Source of the DNA: Ruminococcus sp.
GTDB lineage: Bacteria > Bacillota > Clostridia > Oscillospirales > Acutalibacteraceae
Length of the DNA: 60,233 bases
Direction of reading: 5' to 3'
Assembly (NCBI GenBank): GCA_017473775.1
Contig: JAFUJH010000091.1
Span: 1-60,233 of the forward strand
Shown here: one piece after another, positions 24,049 to 33,258 of the stretch
Numbering within the stretch: position 1 is the first letter of the stretch
How the letters are laid out: the number at the start of each line of letters is the position of its first letter
Program-made: the position numbers and the translations under genes
Notes under the pieces: generated by a model
The model's input: only the letters and a program-made list of their open reading frames with translations
Databases searched by the model: none
Told to the model about the DNA's origin: nothing

Positions 24049-24343
24049 CCTGACTAAGCTCCTTCTCCATAGCGTCGTAAACCTCAGCGGGAATCATACA
24101 GCTGAAGGCTCGCTCCAGGCGTCTTGCCTTTCTTGCTGCCTGCAAACACTCCAGGCTGTGACAGATATAGGCTCCTCTGCCTGATTTCTTTGAGGTAAGG
24201 TCAAGAGAAACCTCGCCTTTCTTTATAACCTCTCCGTTTTCATCAGTTACATCAGGAGCTTTAACCACGCGGACAAGCTCGAACTTGGGCTTCATCTCTC
24301 CGCAGCCTGTGCATTTTCTCATAGGAGTTTTTCTCTGCTTCAT
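24041..24343 (-). CDS. ylxR: YlxR/RnpM family RNA-binding protein
   Basis: A 100-residue YlxR protein. The conserved start PMRKCTGCGEMKPKFELVRVV and the GRGAYICHSLECLQAARKARRLERAF segment are both present. In Bacillus subtilis the homologue (RnpM) binds and modulates RNase P RNA. Position between nusA and ylxQ is canonical. Confidence 0.93.
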   Translation of the reverse strand: MKQRKTPMRKCTGCGEMKPKFELVRVVKAPDVTDENGEVIKKGEVSLDLTSKKSGRGAYICHSLECLQAARKARRLERAFSCMIPAEVYDAMEKELSQDE

Positions 24344-24385
24344 AATATCCCTCCTCCAAGGTTTTGTATATTAAAGGGACTAAAA

Positions 24386-25447
24386 TCAGTCCTCGGTATC
24401 TTCGCCAAAGAATCCGCTCTCGGGACGGATGTCAATCTTCCAGCCGGTGAGCTTTGCGGCAAGGCGTGCGTTCTGACCCTTGTTACCGATAGCAAGTGAC
24501 AGCTGACCGTCAGGAACAGTAACTCTGCAGCTCTTTGAGCCATCCTCTGCAAGCTCAACCTTGACAACTGTTGCAGGAGAAAGTGATGCTGCAATGAACT
24601 TCTCGGGGTCCTCATCATATACGATGATGTCAATCTTCTCTCCGCCAAGCTCCTCAACGATAGAGTTGACTCTGGCGCCTCTTGTACCGATACAAGCACC
24701 AACTGCGTCAACCTCTGCATCGTTGGATACAACAGCCATTTTTGTTCTGGAGCCTGCCTCACGGGAGATAGACTTAATCTCAACGATTCCGTCGAAAATC
24801 TCAGGAACCTCTGTCTCAAACATTTTTCTTACAAAGTCGGGATGTGTACGGGAGATGATAGCTCTGGGACCTCTGTCGCCAACCTTAACATCAACAACAT
24901 AAACCTTGATGTGGTCGCCTTCCTCTAAAATTTCGTCGGGAAGCTGCTCGCTCTTGGGCAGGACCACCTCTGTTTTACCGAACTTGAGTGTTGCATTACC
25001 GGTCTTGGGGTCGATACGCTCAACAGTAGCAGAGAGAAGCTCCTTGTGCTTTGACTGGAACTCTCTGAGTGCCTGACCCTTTTCGCCGTCACGGATACCG
25101 CCGTGGATAACATTCTTGGAGGCGCTTACAGCGATTCTACCGAACTTTCTGGGGTCAAGAGAAATGCCGATTTCCTTGCCTATCACAGCACGCTTTGAGA
25201 TAAGCTTTGCATCCTCAAGTGTAATCTCAGTAGCCTCGTCCTCAACCTCAGCAACTACCATTTTCATAAGCTTTACTGTGAAAGTGTGTTTGTCTCTATC
25301 CATTACAATCTCTACATTTTCATTGCCGTAGAGATTCTTGCAAGCAACAACGATAGCCCTTTTGATCTGGTCGATCATATAATCCACAGGGATACCCTTT
25401 TCTTTTTCAAGCATTGCAAGAGCTTCAAATAATTCCTTGTTAACCAT
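24386..25447 (-). CDS. nusA: Transcription termination/antitermination factor NusA
   Basis: NusA binds RNA polymerase and nascent RNA and adjusts pausing, termination and antitermination. The 353-residue protein has the N-terminal polymerase-binding domain (1-about 130), S1 domain (EEGDHIKVYVVDVKVGDRGPRAIISRTHPDFVRKMFETEVPEI split over about 175-215), and two KH domains (GACIGTRGARVNSIVEELGGEKIDI; AIGNKGQNARLAAKLTGWKIDI). It lacks the acidic C-terminal repeats of E. coli NusA, as is normal in Firmicutes. Confidence 0.97.
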   Translation of the reverse strand: MVNKELFEALAMLEKEKGIPVDYMIDQIKRAIVVACKNLYGNENVEIVMDRDKHTFTVKLMKMVVAEVEDEATEITLEDAKLISKRAVIGKEIGISLDPRKFGRIAVSASKNVIHGGIRDGEKGQALREFQSKHKELLSATVERIDPKTGNATLKFGKTEVVLPKSEQLPDEILEEGDHIKVYVVDVKVGDRGPRAIISRTHPDFVRKMFETEVPEIFDGIVEIKSISREAGSRTKMAVVSNDAEVDAVGACIGTRGARVNSIVEELGGEKIDIIVYDEDPEKFIAASLSPATVVKVELAEDGSKSCRVTVPDGQLSLAIGNKGQNARLAAKLTGWKIDIRPESGFFGEDTED

Positions 25448-25517
25448 TTTTGATAACCATTCCTTTCCTTACTGCTTTTTATTTATATGAGTCTATTATA
25501 AACCATTTTTGTCAGAA

Positions 25518-26006
25518 TCAGCCGAAGTCGTCAAGCTTAATCCACGCCGCGTCCTTCTTGTTGATGGTGACTACATTCTCACCCGAGTGGTCGGTGATAG
25601 TCACTGTGTCCTTATCGTGTGAGGTGAGCACACCGGAGAAATCCCTGCCCAGCACCTCCATAGGTCGGATAAGACGCACCATAATATCTGCACCGATAAA
25701 GCGGTCGAAGTGCTCCATCCTTACAAGCTCACGCTCAAGTCCCGGGGAGCTTACCTCAAGGATATAGTAATCCTTGATGGGGTCCAGTCTATCCAGCGGC
25801 TCATCAATAGCACGGGACACAGCCTCGCAATCGTCAACAGAGACTCCGCCTTCCTTATCAATGAAAATCCGCAAATACCACTGAGCGCCCTCCTTAACAT
25901 ATCTGATGTCCCAGATATCAACCGAGCAACTCTCTGCAACAGGCTGTGCAATCTCTCTGACTATATCGCACACACTGTTGCCCTTTGATTTATTGTCCTT
26001 CGCCAA
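25518..26006 (-). CDS. rimP: Ribosome maturation factor RimP
   Basis: RimP assists 30S assembly. The 162-residue protein shows IRYVKEGAQWYLRIFIDKEGGVSVDDCEAVSRAIDEPLD and YILEVSSPGLERELVRMEHFDRFIG, diagnostic of the family. The start codon is TTG at 26006, with GGAGGG six bases upstream. It is the first gene of the eight-gene rimP-nusA-ylxR-ylxQ-infB-rbfA-nrnA-truB operon, preceded by a promoter and a strong 5' UTR hairpin. Confidence 0.94.
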   Translation of the reverse strand: MAKDNKSKGNSVCDIVREIAQPVAESCSVDIWDIRYVKEGAQWYLRIFIDKEGGVSVDDCEAVSRAIDEPLDRLDPIKDYYILEVSSPGLERELVRMEHFDRFIGADIMVRLIRPMEVLGRDFSGVLTSHDKDTVTITDHSGENVVTINKKDAAWIKLDDFG

Positions 26007-26031
26007 TTAAATCCCTCCATAACAATAAGTT

Positions 26032-26059
26032 AGGAGCGGGTCACCCTTGACCCACTCCT
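26032..26059 (-). promoter_or_regulatory. Leader hairpin of the rimP-nusA operon
   Basis: On the minus strand AGGAGTGGGTCA pairs with TGACCCGCTCCT over 12 pairs with one G-T wobble and a four-base loop, in the 5' UTR. No T-run follows, so it is not a simple terminator; it could be an RNase cleavage or stability element. Confidence 0.6.
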
Positions 26060-26088
26060 TACTTTAACTACATTATTCAACTGTAAAA

Positions 26089-26117
26089 AGTATAACACGG
26101 CCAACCTGAAAAAGCAA
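26089..26117 (-). promoter_or_regulatory. Promoter of the rimP-nusA-infB operon
   Basis: On the minus strand TTGCTT, 17-base spacer, TATACT. Confidence 0.7.
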
Positions 26118-26246
26118 GTGTTTTACTGAGTTTTTGGAACTTTGCACTACTTGGGGGGAGTTTTTTTGACTCTAAATATAAGCCTTGCTGTAAAACAGCC
26201 CGTAAAACAAGGGGTAATCGCCCATTCTGCCCTGAGGACTCGACTT

Positions 26247-26289
26247 CGCAAAAACACAAAACCGCCGCTTGCGGGAAGGCAAGCGGCGG
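26247..26289 (-). terminator. Terminator of oppA
   Basis: On the minus strand CCGCCGCTTGC pairs perfectly with GCAAGCGGCGG, followed by TTTTGTGTTTTTG. Confidence 0.9.
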
Positions 26290-26330
26290 CAGTCAGTCAG
26301 TTTTTCCGGTTGTTAAAAATCACATTTTTA

Positions 26331-28091
26331 TTACTCAGCAACATATGCATACATGAAGTACTTGTAGCCGAGGGGGCTTACAAAGGAGCCTTCAATGCTT
26401 GTGGAGCACATGAACTGGTCTGTGTAGTAGTAGATGGGGCAAATTGCGCCTGTGGACATGAGGATATCCTCAGCCTGGTGCATAAGCTCGAATCTCTCGG
26501 CGGAATCCTTAGAGGACTTAACCTTAGCGATAATCTTGTCATAGGACTCTGACCATGTGAGACCGTCCTTACCATCGTAGGAGTAGCCTGCGTATGTTGC
26601 ATGAGCATCCTTACCGAACTGGCAATCGTTGTTACCTGAACCGCTGATCCACATATCAAGGAAGGAGATAGGATCGTTGTAGTCGCCCAGCCAGCCGTTA
26701 CGAGCGAAGGAGTAGTCGCCCTTCTTACGGGTATCAAGGACTGTGTTCCACTCCTGAACCTCAATCTTCATTGTGATGCCGTAGGTCTCGTATACTTCCT
26801 TCATATAGGTAGCAATCTGCTCGTGCTGTGTACCCTCGTTTGTGATGTAGGTAAGTGTGGGGAAGCCTGTAACGGTGTCGCCATCAACTGTGAACTTACC
26901 TGAGGACTTAGCAACATCTGCAAGGAGTGCAAGTGCCTCTGTGCAGTTTGCCTCGTAATCAGCAGCGTCTACGCTGAAGTAGCCCTTGCCGCCATTAGCG
27001 TTAGCTCTGAACTCTGTAGCGCCGTCAGCGTCTGTCAGACCCATAGCAACGAAAGTGTTAGCGGGCTGCTGGCCTGCCTTACCGATATCGGTGCAGATGT
27101 AGTTTCTCTCAAGAAGGAGGCCCAGAGCCTTACGGATAGAAATCTTCTCAACCTCTGTGAAGTCCTTGAGTGCCTCATCGTTTACATTAAATGATACATA
27201 GTATGTACCAAGCTGACCTGTTACCTTGTACTCATCAGGATACTGAGCCTCGATGGATTCAATCTGATCGTTGGGAACAGAGTCGATGAACAGATAAGAA
27301 CCGTTCTGGAAGTTAGCATAAAGAGAGCTGTCATCCTCGTTGAAAGGCCAGATAATCTTGTTTGTCTTAACAGCGTCTGCATTGTGGTAGTATTCGTTCT
27401 TCTCCATAACCATCTGGCCCTGTGTAAACTCAGTTACCTTGTAGGGACCGTTGCCGATATATGTAGCAGCGTCGATAGCCCAGGACTCATTGCCCTCAAC
27501 TACAGACTGCTTAACAGGCATATATGTGGGGAATGCGAGAAGCTCGTTAAAGTAAGGAACATCGTTAGCAAGAACGATTGTGATGGACTTGCCGTCCTCA
27601 GAAGCTGTAACATTGAGCTTTGCACCCTCAACGCCTGCCTCGAGATCAGCAAAACCGTCAATTACATCAAACATATAGTAGTAGTCTGAAAGATTTGCAG
27701 GGTTTGCAGCTCTGTTCCAAGCCCAAACGAAATCCTGAGCTGTAAGGTCAGAGCCGTCGGACCACTTGAGGCCGTCCTTGAGCTCATATGTGTAGGAAAC
27801 CTTACCGTCGTCAGTAGCTACTGCCTCGGGAAGCTCCTTAGCACAGTCAGCAACCAGCTTGAGGCTGCCGTCCTCTGCCTGCTCGTAGCCAACGAGGCCT
27901 GCGAATGCGTGGATAACATAGGTTGCACCGTCAACTGAAGAGTTGAGTGCAGGATCGATTGTGTCCGGATAAGGACCAACGCAGATTGTCATTTCAGACT
28001 TTGCTTGAGTGCCGCCGTTACCTGTACAAGCTGTAAGACCAAGGCAAAGTACCATAACAACTGCAAGAATTAACGCAAGTGACTTTTTCAT
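26331..28091 (-). CDS. oppA: Oligopeptide ABC transporter substrate-binding lipoprotein
   Basis: A 586-residue SBP_bac_5 family lipoprotein that captures peptides outside the membrane and delivers them to OppBC. The signal peptide ends with lipobox LTAC (Cys about 22). Family features: DPALNSSVDGATYVIHAFAGL, LKDGLKWSDGSDLTAQDFVWAWNRAANP, NGPYKVTEFTQGQMVMEKNEYY and NGWLGDYNDPISFLDMW. The start is ATG 28091 with GGAGG upstream, 13 codons inside the longest frame. It is downstream of oppBCDF on the same strand but separated from oppF by about 750 bases of repeats, so it may have its own promoter. Confidence 0.94.
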   Translation of the reverse strand: MKKSLALILAVVMVLCLGLTACTGNGGTQAKSEMTICVGPYPDTIDPALNSSVDGATYVIHAFAGLVGYEQAEDGSLKLVADCAKELPEAVATDDGKVSYTYELKDGLKWSDGSDLTAQDFVWAWNRAANPANLSDYYYMFDVIDGFADLEAGVEGAKLNVTASEDGKSITIVLANDVPYFNELLAFPTYMPVKQSVVEGNESWAIDAATYIGNGPYKVTEFTQGQMVMEKNEYYHNADAVKTNKIIWPFNEDDSSLYANFQNGSYLFIDSVPNDQIESIEAQYPDEYKVTGQLGTYYVSFNVNDEALKDFTEVEKISIRKALGLLLERNYICTDIGKAGQQPANTFVAMGLTDADGATEFRANANGGKGYFSVDAADYEANCTEALALLADVAKSSGKFTVDGDTVTGFPTLTYITNEGTQHEQIATYMKEVYETYGITMKIEVQEWNTVLDTRKKGDYSFARNGWLGDYNDPISFLDMWISGSGNNDCQFGKDAHATYAGYSYDGKDGLTWSESYDKIIAKVKSSKDSAERFELMHQAEDILMSTGAICPIYYYTDQFMCSTSIEGSFVSPLGYKYFMYAYVAE

Positions 28092-28179
28092 GGAATTTCC
28101 TCCTGTAATTTTTGTGTGTTTTATCTGCAACCAGACAAAACGGACTGAATATAAATCAACGATAATTGATTTTGAAGTT

Positions 28180-28448
28180 TAGGGCTCCCTCATTGAGTGA
28201 GATGTCACCAAAGGTGACAGAGGGAATAGGCTCCCTCCCCGAGGGAGCTGTCTGCAAAGCAGACTGAGGGAGTAACTTGATAGGTTTTCGTAGAGAAACG
28301 GGACATCGTGGCGCCGTCCTCTACGGAACTCCTCCCGTCTGTGCTTTCGCACAGCCACCCTTTCTGCGAAAGCGGCAACCCTTTTGTCTGCTTCGCAGAC
28401 ATTTCCCCTAACAGGGGAATTTCCTCTGTGAGGAGGGCTTTGTTGTGA
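28180..28448. repeat. Palindromic repeats with an inserted module
   Basis: CTCCCTC/GAGGGAG units, a GTCACC/GGTGAC pair and a CACAGCCACCCT...AGGAGGG unit. Between CCACCC and CTCTGTGAGGAGG lies a roughly 62-base module containing GTCTGC / GCAGAC and TTCCCCT / AGGGGAA, also found at 39432-39510. No gene. Confidence 0.8.
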
Positions 28449-28840
28449 CATTCAATAATTATAATCGCACCGAAGGTGCCACCATCACATTCGCAAAGCG
28501 AATATATCACACCGCCAAGGGCGGTATATCACTGTATGCGTAGCATACACCTATCACGCCTCGTATGCCTTCGCTGTTCCTCGGATTTTCGTCGCACTCC
28601 TCTGATTTACCTATGCGGATTTCTGATTTATTAAATCCGCATTGACAGGCAAATCCGATGTCGCACTCGAAAACCGAGGGCTACGGCACTCGGCGCTTAT
28701 ATGTCATGCACTCTTTCAACCTCCGCTACTCTTAAAAAAGTCGTCGTCCTCTCCAAATTTGCCTGCGAGCAAATGCACCGCATTTACTCGCTAATCACCA
28801 AATTCGGTGTCGTCCTCGATTTTTTAAGGCTACGGTTAGA
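28449..28840. repeat. Short-hairpin array and long-hairpin elements
   Basis: First a row of small hairpins (GCACC/GGTGC, ATTCGC/GCGAAT, ACCGCC/GGCGGT, GTATGC/GCATAC) separated by ATATCAC-like links (28470-28555). Then two long imperfect hairpins: CCTCGGATTTTCG / CGAAAACCGAGG with TGCGGATTT / AAATCCGCA inside, and CTACTCTTAAAAAA facing TTTTTTAAGGCTACGG. The latter recur in 37750-37910. No gene; it ends about 15 bases from the oppF stop. Confidence 0.7.
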
Positions 28841-28849
28841 GTGCACTTC

Positions 28850-29818
28850 TTACAAATTCCAGCAAGCGCAGAAGTGGTCGGGAGCTACCTCTGCAAGAGG
28901 CGGCATCTCTTTTGCACACTGCTCAGATGCTCTGGGGCAACGGGTTCTGAAGGGACAACCCGAAGGCATATTCAGAGGTGAAGGTACATCGCCCTCAAGC
29001 ACAATTCGCTTGTGACTCTTTGCGTAATCGGGATCTGGAATAGGAACTGCAGAAAGCAGTGAGATTGAGTAGGGATGTGTGGGATGGTTGTAAATCTCGT
29101 TAGCAGGGCCCATCTCAACAATATGACCTAAATACATAACTGCAATTCTGTCAGAGATATGCTTAACAACCAGCAGGTCGTGAGCAATGAACAGATATGT
29201 GAGTCCTAACTTCTCCTGAAGCTCCTCGAACATATTGATAATCTGAGCCTGAATGGAAACATCCAGTGCAGAAACAGGTTCATCGCAGATGATACACTTG
29301 GGATTAACAGCAAGAGCTCTGGCAATACCGATACGCTGACGCTGACCGCCTGAGAACTCGTGAGCATAACGGGTAGCGTGCTCTGAGTTGAGTCCTACGG
29401 TTTTAAGCAGTTCTGAAATTCTGGCATCACGCTCAGCCTTTGTCTTGCAAAGCTTGTGAATATCCAGAGGCTCGCCGATAATATCGGCAACTGTCATTCT
29501 GGGGTCAAGGGATGAATAAGGGTCCTGAAAAACCATCTGGACCTTTTTACGCATTTCGTTTACTGCCTTCTTGCCCTTAATAAGCTGACCGTCATAGTAA
29601 ACCTCGCCTGATGTGGGCTCGTAAAGATGCAGAATACTTCTGCCGACAGTGGTCTTACCACAGCCTGACTCACCAACAAGACCGAGAGTCTCGCCCTCCT
29701 TAATAGCAAAGGAAACACCGTCTACAGCCTTGAGCTTTTTACTGCCGAAAAGACCTGTGGGAATATTAAAGTGCTGTTTAAGGTCACGAACCTCCAGCAA
29801 ATACTTGTTTTCGCTCAT
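28850..29818 (-). CDS. oppF: Oligopeptide ABC transporter ATP-binding protein OppF
   Basis: A 322-residue ABC ATPase: Walker [10 protein letters not shown]-loop [14 protein letters not shown], signature [15 protein letters not shown], Walker [14 protein letters not shown]-loop HD. The C-terminal oligo_HPY domain contains [14 protein letters not shown] and HFCAC; this Cys set binds an iron-sulfur cluster in related dipeptide transporters. It pairs with OppD to power peptide import. It starts 3 bases after the oppD stop. Confidence 0.95.
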   Translation of the reverse strand: MSENKYLLEVRDLKQHFNIPTGLFGSKKLKAVDGVSFAIKEGETLGLVGESGCGKTTVGRSILHLYEPTSGEVYYDGQLIKGKKAVNEMRKKVQMVFQDPYSSLDPRMTVADIIGEPLDIHKLCKTKAERDARISELLKTVGLNSEHATRYAHEFSGGQRQRIGIARALAVNPKCIICDEPVSALDVSIQAQIINMFEELQEKLGLTYLFIAHDLLVVKHISDRIAVMYLGHIVEMGPANEIYNHPTHPYSISLLSAVPIPDPDYAKSHKRIVLEGDVPSPLNMPSGCPFRTRCPRASEQCAKEMPPLAEVAPDHFCACWNL

Positions 29819-29821
29819 CAG

Positions 29822-30853
29822 TTATGCCTCCTCTGTGGTGTTGTAGAGTGCCTCAATTTCCTCTTTGGTCACTCTGCCTGCCTCAATCATAGACTTAACA
29901 TGATTCCAGCAACGCACCTGATGTGTACCGCCCTCGCTGATAAGGACAGGGTTTGTCTCAAGGCATACCTTCATAGCCGCATCACAACGGGGAGCAAAAG
30001 GACAGCCTGCAGGAAGGTTCAGCAGGTCTACCGCAGAGCCGCCGATGGGCTGAAGCTTTGTGTGCTCGTCGCTGACAGTGGGAATAGAACGCATAAGTCC
30101 CAGTGTATACTCATGCTTGGGATTGTAGAAAATCTCCTCTGCTGTGCCCTGCTCGCAGACCTGACCTGCGTACATAACGATAACCTCGTCGCACATCTCA
30201 GCCACAACGCCAAGGTCGTGAGTGATAAGGATGATAGCCATACCCAGCTTTTTCTGCAGGTCCTTCATCAAATCCAGAATCTGTGCCTGAATGGTAACAT
30301 CCAGAGCTGTTGTAGGCTCGTCTGCAATAAGGATGTCGGGCTCACAGGCAAGTGCCATAGCAATCATAACTCGCTGACGCATACCGCCTGAGAACTGGTG
30401 GGGATACTGCTTGATACGCCTTTCAGGCTCGTTAACGCCAACCAGACGGAGCATCTCGATAGCACGCTCCTTAGCCTCTTTCTTGTTGCGGTTTGTATGA
30501 AGCATAATGGCTTCCATAAGCTGGTCGCCGATAGTAAATACAGGGTTAAGGCTTGTCATAGGGTCCTGGAAAATAATAGAAATCTTATTTCCGCGGATTT
30601 TAGCCATATTCTTTTCTTTAATGCCTACAAGCTCCTTGTCCTCAAGGAGAATACTGCCGTCTACAATCTTACCTGTACCTGCAAGAATCTGAAGCACAGA
30701 GTATGCAGATACGGACTTACCTGAGCCGGACTCACCAACGATACCCAGCACCTTGCCCTTCTCAACGGTATAGGATACGCCATTGACGGCTTTGACCTCG
30801 CCTGCAGGTGTGAAGAAGGAGGTCCTAAGATTCTTAACTTGTAATAAGCTCAT
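29822..30853 (-). CDS. oppD: Oligopeptide ABC transporter ATP-binding protein OppD
   Basis: A 343-residue ABC ATPase with Walker [23 protein letters not shown], signature [15 protein letters not shown], Walker [14 protein letters not shown]-loop [12 protein letters not shown] and a C-terminal oligo_HPY domain ([14 protein letters not shown]). Partner of OppF in the cytoplasmic motor. Third gene of oppBCDF. Confidence 0.95.
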   Translation of the reverse strand: MSLLQVKNLRTSFFTPAGEVKAVNGVSYTVEKGKVLGIVGESGSGKSVSAYSVLQILAGTGKIVDGSILLEDKELVGIKEKNMAKIRGNKISIIFQDPMTSLNPVFTIGDQLMEAIMLHTNRNKKEAKERAIEMLRLVGVNEPERRIKQYPHQFSGGMRQRVMIAMALACEPDILIADEPTTALDVTIQAQILDLMKDLQKKLGMAIILITHDLGVVAEMCDEVIVMYAGQVCEQGTAEEIFYNPKHEYTLGLMRSIPTVSDEHTKLQPIGGSAVDLLNLPAGCPFAPRCDAAMKVCLETNPVLISEGGTHQVRCWNHVKSMIEAGRVTKEEIEALYNTTEEA

Positions 30854-30865
30854 TATGTCTCCTCC

Positions 30866-31954
30866 TTACTTTTTCTGCTTGGGGTCAAAGGCGTCACGCA
30901 GACCGTCACCCAGAAGGTTCAGGCTCAGAACGATAACGCAAATTGTCAGAGCAGGAACCAGAAGTCTGTAAACATCGGAATAAATATACGAGAGATTCTC
31001 GTTAGCAAGAGAGCCCAGAGAAGGCATAGGGATAGAAACACCCAGACCAAGGAAGCTCAGGAAACTCTCAGTAAAGATAGCATTGGGAATCTGAAGTGCA
31101 GTGGAAATAACCATAACACTGATACAGTTGGGAAGCAGGTGCTTACGGATGATTCGTGCAGGCTTTGCACCCAGAGCCTTAGCTGTAAGGATGAACTCCT
31201 GCTGCTTGATAGAGAGAATCTGACCGCGGATGAGACGAGCCATTGAAACCCAGTAAAGCAGTGCAAACACAAGGAAGATACTAATCATACCTGTGCCCAG
31301 CTTCTCAAGGAAGGTATCCTCAATAAGCGGCTCCAGAGTCTGCTGGAATACAACAGAGAACAGGATAACCATCAGCATATCGGGCAGTGAGTAAATGATA
31401 TCTACAATTCTCATCATCACAAGGTCCAGCTTGCCGCCGAAGTAGCCTGCGATCGAGCCGTAAAGTGTACCGATAATAAGAACAATGATAGATGCAAAAA
31501 GTCCGACAGACAGAGAGATTCGTGTACCGTACACAACACGGATAAAGTAATCTCGTCCCAGAGAGTCGGTACCTAAAAGATGAGGGAACACCTTTTCGCC
31601 TGCGGCAATCTTTGCCTGCTCGGTTGCACCATACTCCATAGGTCCTAAGTTGTTGTAGCTTGAATCAGGCACCTTGCCCTTTTCTGCAACACCCAACTGC
31701 TGGCTGTAGGTATAGGGATAAACCATAGGAATAACAATAACAGCGATGATAATGAAAACAAGCAGGAATGCACAGGTGATAGCCACCTTGTTCTTCCAGA
31801 GTCTCCTCATACCGTCTTTGAAGAAGGTAACGCTCTCACGCTCGATTATCTGCTGCTCTTTTTCTGCGTCAGAAGCCCTCTCCCATTTAGAAACATCCAG
31901 CTGAAAGCTCAGAGGATTCTTCTTAGGGTGTGTTGAAACATCATTATTTTTCAT
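30866..31954 (-). CDS. oppC: Oligopeptide ABC transporter permease OppC
   Basis: A 362-residue permease with about six transmembrane helices (first at about 55-77). The EAA-type cytoplasmic loop is visible at LTAKALGAKPARIIRKHLLPN, and HLLGTDSLGRDYFIRVVYGTRISL is the conserved extracellular-to-TM region of OppC/DppC proteins. The N-terminal about 50 residues are a soluble charged extension. Forms the channel with OppB. Confidence 0.94.
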   Translation of the reverse strand: MKNNDVSTHPKKNPLSFQLDVSKWERASDAEKEQQIIERESVTFFKDGMRRLWKNKVAITCAFLLVFIIIAVIVIPMVYPYTYSQQLGVAEKGKVPDSSYNNLGPMEYGATEQAKIAAGEKVFPHLLGTDSLGRDYFIRVVYGTRISLSVGLFASIIVLIIGTLYGSIAGYFGGKLDLVMMRIVDIIYSLPDMLMVILFSVVFQQTLEPLIEDTFLEKLGTGMISIFLVFALLYWVSMARLIRGQILSIKQQEFILTAKALGAKPARIIRKHLLPNCISVMVISTALQIPNAIFTESFLSFLGLGVSIPMPSLGSLANENLSYIYSDVYRLLVPALTICVIVLSLNLLGDGLRDAFDPKQKK

Positions 31955-31966
31955 TTTAAATCCTCC

Positions 31967-32893
31967 TTACGACAAGTCTACTCTGGGGTCGAACAGCTTA
32001 TAAAGCACATCCGACAGGAGCATCATAACAACCACTATAATAGCAAGGAAGATGGTAGTGCCCATAATCATGGTATAGTCACGGTTGATAATACTTGATA
32101 CGAAATACTTGCCAAGTCCGGGAACTGCAAAGATTTTCTCAACAACAAGTGAGCCTGTAAGAATGAAGGCAATCATAGGACCTGCATAGGTGATTACAGG
32201 AGTAACAGCGTTCTTGAGTGCATGCTTGAAAAGCACCTTAGAGGGTGCAACACCCTTGGCTCTTGCGGTACGGATATAATCCTGACCCAGAACATCCAGC
32301 ATACTGGAGCGTGTGAGTCGGATAACATATGACATAGGATAAAGCATCAGGGATATGATGGGAAGCACCAGACCTGCCGCCGACTGTCCGTTTGCAGGGA
32401 AAACCTTGGTCTCAACGCACAACAGCCACAGCAGGAGAGTAGCCACAATAAATGAGGGCATAGCAACAAAGGCTGTAGAAAGCACCATAATAATACGGTC
32501 CACAAGCTTATTGTGGAATACTGCCGCCAATGAGCCGAAGATAAGTCCCAGTACGATAGCACCTGCTGCCGCAATCAGACCCATCTTTGCACTGGTTGCA
32601 AAGCCTTCCATAATAACATCGGTTACCATTCTGCCGTCCATCTTCATAGAAGGACCGAAGTCAAACTTAATAGCACCCTTCAGATAGTTTAAGTACTGCT
32701 CGCCCAAGGGCTTGTCCAGACCAAACTTGGCGTTAAGTGCCGCCAGAGTTGTCTCTGATACAGACTTTTCGCTCATAAAGGGGCCGCCGGGGATGAAGTT
32801 CATTATGAAGAAAGTGATTGTAATTACCAGAAAAATAGTAACTACTGCAAGCAAAGCTCTCTTCAATATGTAATAGAGAAATTTCTTGTCCAT
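31967..32893 (-). CDS. oppB: Oligopeptide ABC transporter permease OppB
   Basis: A 308-residue permease: N-terminal YYILKRALLAVVTIFLVITITFFIMNFIPGGPF, ending FDPRVDLS as usual for OppB. The EAA loop is YIRTARAKGVAPSKVLFKHALKNAVTPV. I start at ATG 32893 (MDKKFLYY), with AAGGAACGGG upstream; the 20 extra codons of the longer frame have no homologous look. First gene of oppBCDF. Confidence 0.93.
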   Translation of the reverse strand: MDKKFLYYILKRALLAVVTIFLVITITFFIMNFIPGGPFMSEKSVSETTLAALNAKFGLDKPLGEQYLNYLKGAIKFDFGPSMKMDGRMVTDVIMEGFATSAKMGLIAAAGAIVLGLIFGSLAAVFHNKLVDRIIMVLSTAFVAMPSFIVATLLLWLLCVETKVFPANGQSAAGLVLPIISLMLYPMSYVIRLTRSSMLDVLGQDYIRTARAKGVAPSKVLFKHALKNAVTPVITYAGPMIAFILTGSLVVEKIFAVPGLGKYFVSSIINRDYTMIMGTTIFLAIIVVVMMLLSDVLYKLFDPRVDLS

Positions 32894-32955
32894 TTTGTTC
32901 CCGTTCCTTGTAATAGATTTTCTTAAACTGCGTACCATACGCATTTTATTCAATC

Positions 32956-32985
32956 ATTATACAAAATTACGATGCACAATACTGA
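32956..32985 (-). promoter_or_regulatory. Possible promoter of oppBCDF
   Basis: A perfect TATAAT on the minus strand (32956-32961) lies about 63 bases before oppB, but no good -35 is present at 17 bases. The 32962-33170 stretch is AT-rich with no gene and no other clear element; its weak -35 may mean activator control. Confidence 0.4.
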
Positions 32986-33169
32986 TATTAACGAGATAAT
33001 CGTTTTGGAAACTACATTTTTAATAAGCAATAATAGACAAAATACTTCGTCTTTATAGAATAACTTAATACTATTTTGACAGAAAATCACCAAAAAATAC
33101 GATATTTGGTAACCAAACGACCCCTGCACCACAACCTATAGGATATCTTTCGCCCTATACCGCAGACGA

Positions 33170-33209
33170 ACAAAAAACCGCTGACAGCACAAACGCCGCC
33201 AGCGGTTTA
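33170..33209 (-). terminator. Terminator-like hairpin between the LRR and opp genes
   Basis: AAACCGCTG and CAGCGGTTT form the stem, with TTTTTTG on the minus strand. It lies after the LRR-dockerin gene stop in plus coordinates but upstream of that gene's end, so on the minus strand it would terminate transcription coming from the opp side; as it lies upstream of LRR on neither coding path, it most likely insulates the LRR gene 3' end. Confidence 0.6.
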
Positions 33210-33258
33210 TCATATAGATATTATATTTTATTGCACCACAAAATCAAAGGCAGGATAC

